A stretch of DNA of 64,000 bases from the NCBI GenBank assembly GCA_002347645.1, contig DDYF01000013.1, positions 6,525 through 70,524 of the forward strand, given 5' to 3'. A model generated the notes under the pieces. That model had not been told where the DNA came from. It made no database searches and saw only the letters and a program-made list of their open reading frames with translations. The position numbers and the translations under genes were made by a program. This DNA is from Thermoleophilia bacterium UBA2241 (lineage in GTDB: Bacteria; Actinomycetota; Thermoleophilia; UBA2241). Shown piece after piece: positions 1 to 7,300 of this stretch; position 1 is the first letter of the stretch, and the number at the start of each line of letters is the position of its first letter.

Positions 1-1
1 G

Positions 2-76
2 CGCGTGGAACGCGCCGACCAGGTCCCAAAGGCCAAGGACCTAGCGAAGCTGGCGTACGAGAAGGCTGCGGGATAG
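2..76 (+). CDS. C-terminal end of an upstream gene (partial)
   Basis: An open frame enters from the left edge and ends at TAG 74-76. It reads as a lysine- and alanine-rich helical tail ending KLAYEKAAG. Only 24 codons are visible, so no family can be named. About 100 bases separate it from the next gene, which has its own promoter, so it is probably an independent unit. It could be a chance open frame. Confidence 0.35.
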   Translation, partial: RVERADQVPKAKDLAKLAYEKAAG

Positions 77-124
77 CGGGGGTAGCCCTGTGGCGCAGGC
101 CCGTCTGCCGCCGAATCGTCACCG

Positions 125-154
125 TTGCAAGATTACCTTGCATTGCCCTACAAT
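125..154 (+). promoter_or_regulatory. Sigma70-like promoter for the XRE/ImmA gene
   Basis: TTGCAA (125-130) and TACAAT (149-154) are separated by 18 bases, and transcription would start near 161. A GGAGGG ribosome binding site follows about 10 bases before the GTG start at 181. The local sequence is clearly richer in A and T than its surroundings. Confidence 0.55.
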
Positions 155-180
155 GGTCACGGCGCACCGGAGGGGGTACC

Positions 181-1368
181 GTGACTGATGAAGCCAAGGA
201 TATCGGCCTAAGGGTCAAGGCAGCGCGTGAGGCTCTGGGTCTGAAGCAAGAAGAGCTTGCGCACGCGATGGGTTTCGCCTCGCGTCAGATCCTGTCCGAC
301 CTCGAGCGTGGAGTCCGTGACGTAAAGGCGTCCGAGGCGGCACGCCTTGCACGTGCGCTCCGTGTCGACCTTTCCGCGCTGCTCTCCGACGCGCCGGCGA
401 GGCCTTTGGTCCTGTGGCGCGCGCAGCCGTGCGAGGGCGCCGAGGCGATCGAGGCGGAGTTTCTTCAGTGGTGCGAGAGGCAACGTCGGGTCCTCGGGCT
501 GTTGGACCATAGGCCCCCCGATCCGCTTCCTGTCTACGATCTCGATCTCGAGCGAGCAGGGTATGACCACGCCGATCGGCTTGCAGCCGGTGTCGCGCAG
601 TCGCTCGGGCTTGGCGTGCGACCCGCAATGGGCCTCAGCGCCGCGCTGGAGTCGCGCTTCGATGTCACCATCTGGTATCTCGACACGCCGGGCGGGTGCG
701 CGGCGTGCACTCGCGGCGAGCACGGAGCGTCGATCCTCGTGCCGCGAAGCGAGGCCCCGTGGCGCCGCCACTTTGACATCGCTCACGAGCTGTTCCACCT
801 GTTGACCTGGTCGAGCTCACGCGGGTCAGTGCCTCGATGGGACGAGACGGAGGCTGGTCGGCACGCGGAGCAGCTTGCGAACGCGTTTGCCGCCAGTCTG
901 CTCGTCCCGGCGGACGTTGTCCTCAGGGAACTTGACGAGCGCAGCTCGGAGCGTCGCGTGAAGCTCGCCGAACTCGTGGCGATGGCGCGCGACTTCGGCG
1001 TCTCGCTTGAGACCCTCGTGTGGCGGCTCCACAATCTGGGGCTCTGGCCCGAGCACGATGTCGTCCGCAGCCTGCTGGGCGACCCGAGACTGCGCGAACT
1101 CGACAAGGCTTCGCAGGCCAAGGAGTGGCAGGATCCCCCGTCGCTGCCGGAGCGCTTCGTCCAGGCGGCGTATGCTGCCACTCTGAGGGCGAGGCTCTCG
1201 CGCACACAGCTTGCCTCCTATCTCGGCTGCGGCTTGGCCGAACTGTCGTCGCGTCTTGCCGAATACGGCATCGATGAGGATCTTGCCGAGATGGCCGCGC
1301 AAGATCTGTCAGTCGACCGCCGTTCTGACGATCTCGATCCGCTGCCGATGCCAAGTGGCCGGGAGTAG
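181..1368 (+). CDS. XRE-family regulator with ImmA/IrrE metallopeptidase domain
   Basis: This 395-residue protein joins an N-terminal helix-turn-helix of the Cro/C1 (XRE) type (about residues 9-65) to a COG2856 ImmA/IrrE-type zinc peptidase domain. The zinc motif HELFH is at residues 202-206, and the downstream EQLANAFAASLLVP segment fits the third-ligand helix of this family. Such proteins usually cleave or antagonise repressors or act as antitoxins in mobile elements and toxin-antitoxin pairs. The GTG start at 181 is supported by GGAGGG just upstream. The next gene, a PIN-like protein, begins 10 bases after the stop, so the two are probably co-transcribed. The exact target is unknown. Confidence 0.85.
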   Translation: MTDEAKDIGLRVKAAREALGLKQEELAHAMGFASRQILSDLERGVRDVKASEAARLARALRVDLSALLSDAPARPLVLWRAQPCEGAEAIEAEFLQWCERQRRVLGLLDHRPPDPLPVYDLDLERAGYDHADRLAAGVAQSLGLGVRPAMGLSAALESRFDVTIWYLDTPGGCAACTRGEHGASILVPRSEAPWRRHFDIAHELFHLLTWSSSRGSVPRWDETEAGRHAEQLANAFAASLLVPADVVLRELDERSSERRVKLAELVAMARDFGVSLETLVWRLHNLGLWPEHDVVRSLLGDPRLRELDKASQAKEWQDPPSLPERFVQAAYAATLRARLSRTQLASYLGCGLAELSSRLAEYGIDEDLAEMAAQDLSVDRRSDDLDPLPMPSGRE

Positions 1369-1378
1369 ACGACGGTGC

Positions 1379-1897
1379 TTGATCCTCGACGCCGGGCCTG
1401 TTATCGGGCTTCACGAGCTGGGTGTCTGGCACGCGTTTCTCGCGCGCTACGAGGTGGTGCTTCCGCAATCGGTGCTTGAGGACGAGGCGTTGTTCCACAG
1501 CGCCGATGCCGCGAGCGGCATGCGCGAGCCGATCGATCTGGCGGCTCAAGTCACGTGGGGGCAGATCACCGTTGCATCGGCCGACGCTCGCGACTTGGTG
1601 ACTGTCGCCTCTCGGTTCAGTGCAGCAATCGAACTCCATGAGGGCGAACTCGAGGCCCTGGCGCTGCTCACCCAGCATGAGGAGTTCGCCGATCACGTGT
1701 TCTGCAGCGCCGACGGAGCTGCAATCGAGGCTGCCTGCATGGTTGGCTTGAGCGACCGTTGCGACTCACTCGAGGAGCTGCTCACCATGGCTGGCCTTGG
1801 CCGGCCCGTCCATCGGAGATTCAGCAAGGACTTCATGGACCGGCACAAGCGCGAGGGAGGAGCTCGGGCGGTCACGGGCTACGGGCTCGCCGACTGA
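1379..1897 (+). CDS. PIN-like domain protein, partner of the ImmA/IrrE gene
   Basis: This 172-residue protein starts at TTG 1379 with ILDAGPVIGLHELG, the hydrophobic strand plus early acidic residue typical of PIN-like nucleases (the VLDASPLI-type motif). Further acidic residues lie in the ELHEGELEALAL and FCSADGAAIEAA segments, matching the spacing of PIN catalytic carboxylates. Longer in-frame starts exist from 1211, but they run through the end of the previous gene. The ten-base gap to the ImmA gene suggests a two-gene toxin-antitoxin-like unit, with this protein as the likely effector. That role is inferred from arrangement, not shown. No strong ribosome site precedes the TTG, consistent with translational coupling. 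Confidence 0.6.
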   Translation: MILDAGPVIGLHELGVWHAFLARYEVVLPQSVLEDEALFHSADAASGMREPIDLAAQVTWGQITVASADARDLVTVASRFSAAIELHEGELEALALLTQHEEFADHVFCSADGAAIEAACMVGLSDRCDSLEELLTMAGLGRPVHRRFSKDFMDRHKREGGARAVTGYGLAD

Positions 1898-1919
1898 ACA
1901 ATCCGTGGATTCCTCGCGC

Positions 1920-1947
1920 TTGACCTTTCTCCGGTGCGGCGCACAAT
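1920..1947 (+). promoter_or_regulatory. Possible sigma70 promoter upstream of selD
   Basis: TTGACC (1920-1925) and CACAAT (1942-1947) are 16 bases apart, in the 160-base gap before selD. It would give a leader of about 100 bases. A second, leaderless-type signal lies immediately before selD, so the two may be alternatives. Confidence 0.4.
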
Positions 1948-2045
1948 GGTCGAAGGTTCGGGATCAGCGTCAGTCGCTGGAGACAGTGACGTCGTTCGGT
2001 GACGGTCGACGCCCCGGACCTTCTTACTGTCACGAGGCCCTGCGG

Positions 2046-2051
2046 TAAGCT
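2046..2051 (+). promoter_or_regulatory. Leaderless-type -10 element of selD
   Basis: TAAGCT lies six bases before the ATG at 2058, which places the predicted transcription start on the start codon itself. No Shine-Dalgarno sequence is present between them. The same hexamer at the same distance precedes selA and the gene at 17898. Confidence 0.5.
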
Positions 2052-2057
2052 GTGCCC

Positions 2058-3140
2058 ATGACCGACAAGATCAGACTGACACAGTACGCGACGAAGAGCG
2101 GTTGAGCGGCCAAGCTGGGTCCGTGCGACCTGCAGGCTGTTCTCGACAAGCTCCCCGCCGCCACCGGCGAGTTCGCGCGTCTCCTCGAGACGAGGGACGA
2201 CGCCGCCGTCACGCTGGTGGCCGACGACCTCTGCCTGGTGCAGACGGTCGACTTCTTCACGCCCATCGTCGACGACCCGTACCTGTTCGGCGCGATCGCC
2301 GCGGCCAACGCCCTGTCGGACGTCTACGCGATGGGCGCCCGGCCGCTGACGGCGATGAACCTCGTCGCGTGGCCGGCGGAGCTCGGCAGCGACGCGCTGG
2401 CCGAGGTGCTGTGTGGCGGCTACGACAAGGTCACGGAGGCGGGCGCCGAGATGGCCGGCGGACACTCGATCGAAGACAAGGAACCCAAGTTCGGCCTCGC
2501 GGTGACAGGTGTCGCACGCCCCTCGGAGATCGTCTACAACGGGGGCGCGAAGGCCGGCGACGCGCTCGTGCTCACCAAGCGCCTCGGGATCGGCGTGCTG
2601 GCCAGCGCCCTCAAGAACGGCGTCATCGGCGAGGACGAGATGCGCGCCGCGGCCGACGAGGCGGCGGCGCTCAATGCGGCCGCCGCCGCCGCGATGAAGC
2701 AGGTCGGCGTGCATGCGTGCACGGACGTCAGCGGCTTCGGCCTCGCCGGTCACCTCGGGGAGATGCTCGACGCGAGCGGCGTGGGCGCGCGCCTGCGCCT
2801 CGAGGACGTGCCGCTGCACGATGGCGTCCTCGACCTGATCGCGCGCTCGGTCTACGCCGGCGGCTTGCGCAACAACCGCGACTACGTCCTGCCGCGCTTC
2901 GGCGACGCCTTCGGCAGCACGCGCGGCGGTACGGCGGGTCGGCGGGACGGCGCGCCGGTGCCGGACCTCGAGCCGCGCGTGCTCGCCCTCTTCGACCCCC
3001 AGACGTCGGGCGGCCTGCTGGTCGCCGTCGAGGCCGGCAGGCTCGCTACGCTCCTCGATCAGATGCGCGAGGCGGGCGCCGGAGCGTGGGTCATCGGTGT
3101 CGCGACCGGCGACGCCGCCGGGACCATCTCCCTCGAGTAG
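2058..3140 (+). CDS. selD: Selenide, water dikinase, itself a selenoprotein (Sec16)
   Basis: SelD makes selenophosphate from selenide and ATP, the selenium donor for SelA. The frame runs from ATG 2058 to TAG 3138-3140 (360 residues) but contains an in-frame TGA at 2103-2105. The flanking residues read KSG-U-AAK, aligning with the SGCxxK active-site motif of SelD (E. coli Cys17/Lys20), so TGA sits exactly at the catalytic Cys/Sec position. The rest is typical: DDAAVTLVADD near the N terminus, TDVSGFGLAGHLGEML in the middle, and FDPQTSGGLLVA near the C terminus. A SECIS-like hairpin follows the UGA. A standard gene caller would start at GTG 2217 and lose the catalytic residue. A membrane-protein gene, selA and selB follow closely. 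Confidence 0.95.
2113..2138 (+). promoter_or_regulatory. bacterial SECIS-like hairpin in selD
   Basis: Just after the UGA, GGGTC (2117-2121) can pair with GACCT (2127-2131) around a five-base loop CGTGC. That loop carries the GU dinucleotide (2123-2124) expected of SelB-binding SECIS loops. An outer AGC/GCT pairing (2113-2115 with 2136-2138) extends it. The GU lies 18-19 bases after the UGA, inside the usual spacing. Structure was judged by eye only. Confidence 0.65.
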
Positions 3141-3147
3141 CCCGGCC

Positions 3148-3819
3148 ATGCCCGACGACCGGTCCGCGGATCGCGGCGGCTCAGACCGACCGCCCGGCAT
3201 GCCGCCCAGCAGGCGGATCCCCGGCGACATCGGGTGGAAGCCCGATGTCGCCGACGTCGAGCGCGTCGCGGATCAGGCGCGCGGCGACGACGGGGCGCGC
3301 GCGCGCGGCGTGGGCCCGCGTGACGGCGGCGGGTCCGAGCCGGGCTTGGTCCTCCGCATCCTGTCCGTCGTCCCGTTCTTTATCCTCGGTGTCGTGGGCG
3401 CGATCGGGCTGGCCGGGTGGGCCTTGATCTTCGTGTTCGGACTGGGCGCGCAGCAGCCGGTCTGGGAGTGGGCGAGCGGCCGGCCCGCGGGGGACGTCGT
3501 CAAGCAGGTCTCCCTGGTGCTCGCCCTGGGCCTTGCGTGCCTCGTCGTCGCCGGCGCCGCGCTCTGGGCTGGGCTGTACGGCATCCGTGCCGAGAGCGGG
3601 CGGGTCTTCTGGGTCGGTGCCGAGGCGTTCCTCGGGCTGCTCGCGCTGGCGATGGTCGTCGTCGACTGGCGGTGGCCGCGGTTCGCCGACGACCTCGGGC
3701 TGAGCGACGTCGAGTGGTGGCTGCTCTTCGCGGTCGTCGCCGAGGGTCTGGTGACCGCCCGCCTGCGCTCGCGCGCGACTGCAGGTCCGGCCGGAGACGC
3801 GCGCCGCGACGCGGGGTAA
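3148..3819 (+). CDS. Small integral membrane protein in the sel operon
   Basis: This 223-residue protein starts at ATG 3148, eight bases after selD. The first 65 residues are charged and rich in Gly, Arg and Asp. Four hydrophobic segments then follow: about 70-98 (LVLRILSVVPFFILGVVGA region), 118-142, 152-172 and 186-203. No family is recognised. Its position between selD and selA suggests co-transcription rather than a proven role in selenium metabolism. It could be a bystander, since selA has its own leaderless-type -10 element inside the end of this gene. Confidence 0.7.
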   Translation: MPDDRSADRGGSDRPPGMPPSRRIPGDIGWKPDVADVERVADQARGDDGARARGVGPRDGGGSEPGLVLRILSVVPFFILGVVGAIGLAGWALIFVFGLGAQQPVWEWASGRPAGDVVKQVSLVLALGLACLVVAGAALWAGLYGIRAESGRVFWVGAEAFLGLLALAMVVVDWRWPRFADDLGLSDVEWWLLFAVVAEGLVTARLRSRATAGPAGDARRDAG

Positions 3820-3822
3820 GCT
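3817..3822 (+). promoter_or_regulatory. Leaderless-type -10 element of selA
   Basis: TAAGCT overlaps the stop codon of the membrane-protein gene and ends seven bases before the selA ATG at 3830. There is no purine-rich ribosome site; the intervening bases are TGGGGCG. This matches the arrangement before selD. Confidence 0.45.
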
Positions 3823-3829
3823 TGGGGCG

Positions 3830-5329
3830 ATGAACACAGGGCGACAGGGCGCGGCGGGCGAATCGGCGGACGCGGCGGGGGCGCGGCGCGGCAAGGCCGC
3901 GCACAACGAACGCCTGCGCGGGCTCGCCGCGGTCGACGAGGTGCTGCGCGAGCCCGGTGTCGAGCGGCTGCTCGCCGTGTACCGGCGCGACCTCGTCGTC
4001 GACGCCGTCCGGGCGGTGATCGAGCGCCTGCGCCGGGAGATCCTCGCCGGCACGGCCGAGGGGGCAGTGGCGGCGGGAGCGGGCGAGCTCACCGCGGCCG
4101 ACCTCGTGCCGTGGGTTGAGGGTACGCTCCGGCTCGCCGCCACGCCGTCGCTGCGCCGAGTCATCAACGCGTCCGGTGTGATCGTGCACACCAACCTCGG
4201 TCGCTCCGCGCTGCCGGAAGAGGCCGTCGAGGCTGTCGCTCGCGCCGCGTCCGGGTACGCGGATCTCGAGTTCAGCCTCACGAAGGGCGAGCGCTCCTCG
4301 CGACAGGACCACGTTCGCGACGTGCTGTGTACGCTGACCGGCGCGGAGGACGCCCTGGTCGTGAACAACAACGCGGCGGCGGTGCTCCTCGCCCTTGCGG
4401 CGGTAGCGCGCGGCGGTGACGTTCTGGTGGCGCGTGGCCAGCTCGTCGAGATCGGTGATGGCTTCCGCATCCCCGACATCCTGCGCGAGAGCGGGGCCCG
4501 TCTGGTGGAGGTGGGCACCACGAACCGGACCTACCTCCGCGACTTCGAACGCGCCTGGGGCAAGAAGGCCAAGGCCGTCTTGCGCGTGCACACGAGCAAC
4601 TACCGCATCGTCGGCTTCACCGCCGAACCCACGCTCGGCGACTTGGCCGGGCTGGTCGCCTCGCGCGGCGGCGTGCTCGTCGACGATCTGGGCAGCGGCG
4701 CGCTCGCCGACCTCGACGTGCTCGCGGAGGAGCCTTCCGCGCGCGAGAGCGTGGCCACGGGCGCGGACATCGTCACGTTCAGCGGCGACAAGCTGCTCGG
4801 CGGCCCGCAGGCGGGCATCGCCGTCGGTACGACGAAGGCGATCGAGGCGATGCGCCGGCATCCGCTGGCGCGCGCCGTCCGCATGGACAAGCTCGACTTG
4901 GCGGCGCTCGACGTCGTGCTGCGACTCTACCTCTCGCCGCAGCAGGCCGTCGAGCGCATCCCGACGCTGGCCATGCTCGCCGAGCCGCTCGCCTCCGTCC
5001 GGGAGCGAGCTGAGACCTTGTGTGCCGCGCTGCTCGCCGCCGCGCCGGACTGTGGCGCGGCGGTCGTCGACAGCGTCGCGCGCGCCGGTGCCGGCGCTCT
5101 CCCCGTGACGGAGGTCCCGAGTGTCGCCGTCGCCCTGACGCCGCCCGAGGGCGACCTCGCGGGGCTTGCCGCGCGTCTGCGCGCCGGACGGCCTGCCGCC
5201 GTCGGTCGCGCGCACGACGAGCGCCTCCTGCTCGATGCGCGCACGGTGCGCGCCGCCGAGGTCGCCGACCTCATCGCCGTCGCCGCCGCGGCGCTGCGCG
5301 GTGAGGTCGCGGATCTCGAGCACGCGTAG
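3830..5329 (+). CDS. selA: L-seryl-tRNA(Sec) selenium transferase
   Basis: SelA is the PLP enzyme that converts seryl-tRNA(Sec) to selenocysteyl-tRNA(Sec) using selenophosphate. The 499-residue product is close to the usual length. Recognisable family segments are RRVINASGVIVHTNLGRS (about 109-126), VVNNNAAAVLLAL (177-189), VDDLGSGAL (284-292) and FSGDKLLGGPQAG. The PLP-binding lysine is K321 in that last motif. A 30-residue Gly/Ala-rich leader precedes the conserved part. selB follows nine bases after the stop, which indicates one transcript. Confidence 0.96.
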   Translation: MNTGRQGAAGESADAAGARRGKAAHNERLRGLAAVDEVLREPGVERLLAVYRRDLVVDAVRAVIERLRREILAGTAEGAVAAGAGELTAADLVPWVEGTLRLAATPSLRRVINASGVIVHTNLGRSALPEEAVEAVARAASGYADLEFSLTKGERSSRQDHVRDVLCTLTGAEDALVVNNNAAAVLLALAAVARGGDVLVARGQLVEIGDGFRIPDILRESGARLVEVGTTNRTYLRDFERAWGKKAKAVLRVHTSNYRIVGFTAEPTLGDLAGLVASRGGVLVDDLGSGALADLDVLAEEPSARESVATGADIVTFSGDKLLGGPQAGIAVGTTKAIEAMRRHPLARAVRMDKLDLAALDVVLRLYLSPQQAVERIPTLAMLAEPLASVRERAETLCAALLAAAPDCGAAVVDSVARAGAGALPVTEVPSVAVALTPPEGDLAGLAARLRAGRPAAVGRAHDERLLLDARTVRAAEVADLIAVAAAALRGEVADLEHA

Positions 5330-5338
5330 GCAGGGTCG

Positions 5339-7300
5339 GTGGCATCTCCGCCCGAACCAACGGCCGGGACCGCCACTGCCGGTGCCGCCGCGGCCCCCAT
5401 CCTCACGCTCGGGACGGCCGGGCACATCGACCACGGCAAGACCGCGCTGGTGACGCTCCTGACGGGCAAGAACACGGACCGACTCCGCGAGGAACGCGAG
5501 CGCGGCATCTCGATCGAGCTGGGGTACGCAGAGCTCGACCTCCCCAGCGGCCGGCGCCTGAGTGTAGTCGACGTCCCCGGGCACGAGCGCTTCGTGCGGA
5601 CGATGGTGGCCGGCGCGACCGGCATCGATCTCTTCCTGCTCGTCGTGGCTGCGGACGACGGCGTCATGCCGCAGACCGCCGAGCACCTCGCCGTCATCGA
5701 GTTGCTCGGCGTGGCCGAAGGCGTGGTGGCGCTCACCAAAGCGGACCTGGTCGACGAGGAGCTGCTCGAACTGGCGCGGTCGGACACGGCGGCGTTCCTC
5801 GCCGGAACGCCCTACCGGGACGCGGACGTGGTGACGGTGAGCGCGCGCGACGGCAGAGGCGTGCCCGAGTTGCTGGCGGCGCTCGACGCGGCTGCAGCCC
5901 GCGTGCGCCGCGCCCGCCGTGCCGGACCGGCGCGCCTCCCGATCGACCGCGTCTTTCCGCTCAAAGGCATCGGGACCGTCGTGACCGGGACGCTATGGCG
6001 CGGTGAGCTGCGCGCCGGTGACGACGTGCGCGTCGAGCCGGGTGGCCGGCGGGCGACGGTGCGCAGCGTCCAGGTGCACGACCAGAACGCCGAGGCGGCG
6101 GCGGGCGGCGGCCGCGCCGGTGTGAACCTGCGCGGCGTCGAGAGGGAGACGGTGGCGCGCGGCCAGTGGCTCCTGGGCCAAGCTTCGCCCGCCAAGGTCA
6201 CGCGCCGGTTCGACGCCGTCATCCGTCTGCTGCCGGGCGCGCGGCCGCTGCGCTCCGACGTGCCCGTGCGCCTGCATCACGGGACGGCGCAGTACGTCGC
6301 CAGGCTGGCGGTGCTCGAGGGCCGCGAGATCGGGCCGGGCGCGGTGGCCCGCGTGGTCGTGCGCCTCGACGGCGACGCCGTCGTCGAGGCGCACGACCGC
6401 TTCATCCTCCGCGCCCTCTCGCCTGTCGCTACGATGGGGGGCGGGCGGATCCTCGACGCGGGCGCCCGGCGGTGGCCCAGCCGGGAGAGCCACGCCGCCT
6501 ACCTGCGGGCCTTAGCCCGCGGCGAGCTCGCCACGGCGTGCGAACTCCTCCTCGAGGCGCGTCCCGGAGGCGGCGTGAGGGCAGCGGACCTCGCCGACGC
6601 AGGGTACGGCGAGGCTGAGACGGCGCGGGCGCTGGCGGAGCTGGCAGGCCGCGGCGTCGCCGAGCGCCTCGATGTTGCGGGTCAGGCGCACTGGTTTGCG
6701 GCCGGCACTCTCGAGGCGGCGCGGGAAGCGCTCCTGCGCGCCGCCGCGGCGAGCGCCTCGGCGCGTCCCGAGAGGCCGTACACGGCGCCGTCGGAGCTCA
6801 TGACGGCGACACCCGGACTCGTGCCCGGTGTGGCGGCGACGCTGCTCACGGCGCTGGTCGGCGGGGGCCGGATGGTGGCCGCCGAGGGCGGCTACGCCCC
6901 GGCCGGTGCGCCCGGAGTGCTGGCGCCCGCTCAGGAGGAGACGGCGCGCGACGTGCTGGACCGCCTCGGGCGGGAGCCCTTCGCCCCTCCGACCTTGGCC
7001 ACCCTCGCCGACGCGACCGGCGTGGCCGGTAAGGATCTTGCGAGGCTCCTGGACACGCTGGCGCGCCGCGGCGACCTCGTCCGTGTCGACAAGGACCTGT
7101 GGTTCACCGCAGGGGCTGTCGCCACCGCGCGCGAGCGCCTTCTGGCGACGCTGGGGGCCGACGGCCAGGTCACGCTGGCGCGCTTTCGCGACATTCTGGG
7201 GTGCGGGCGGCGGAACGCCCAGGCGCTGCTCGAACTATTCGACCGTGAGGGCCTGACGCGTCGTCATGGAGACGTGCGGGTGGCGCGGAGCCGCCGCTGA
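5339..7300 (+). CDS. selB: Selenocysteine-specific elongation factor
   Basis: SelB delivers Sec-tRNA to ribosomes at UGA codons marked by a SECIS hairpin. The 653-residue protein has an EF-Tu-like GTPase domain with G1 GHIDHGKT (28-35), G3 DVPGHE (78-83) and G4 TKAD (133-136). Beta-barrel domains follow, with IDRVFPLKGIGTVVTGTLW typical of domain 2, and then C-terminal winged-helix repeats that bind SECIS RNA. The start is GTG 5339, with a modest AGGG upstream. About 20 Ala/Thr/Pro-rich residues precede the first GTPase strand. Its last 37 bases overlap the end of the convergent GAF/HD-GYP/GGDEF gene. Confidence 0.96.
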   Translation: MASPPEPTAGTATAGAAAAPILTLGTAGHIDHGKTALVTLLTGKNTDRLREERERGISIELGYAELDLPSGRRLSVVDVPGHERFVRTMVAGATGIDLFLLVVAADDGVMPQTAEHLAVIELLGVAEGVVALTKADLVDEELLELARSDTAAFLAGTPYRDADVVTVSARDGRGVPELLAALDAAAARVRRARRAGPARLPIDRVFPLKGIGTVVTGTLWRGELRAGDDVRVEPGGRRATVRSVQVHDQNAEAAAGGGRAGVNLRGVERETVARGQWLLGQASPAKVTRRFDAVIRLLPGARPLRSDVPVRLHHGTAQYVARLAVLEGREIGPGAVARVVVRLDGDAVVEAHDRFILRALSPVATMGGGRILDAGARRWPSRESHAAYLRALARGELATACELLLEARPGGGVRAADLADAGYGEAETARALAELAGRGVAERLDVAGQAHWFAAGTLEAAREALLRAAAASASARPERPYTAPSELMTATPGLVPGVAATLLTALVGGGRMVAAEGGYAPAGAPGVLAPAQEETARDVLDRLGREPFAPPTLATLADATGVAGKDLARLLDTLARRGDLVRVDKDLWFTAGAVATARERLLATLGADGQVTLARFRDILGCGRRNAQALLELFDREGLTRRHGDVRVARSRR

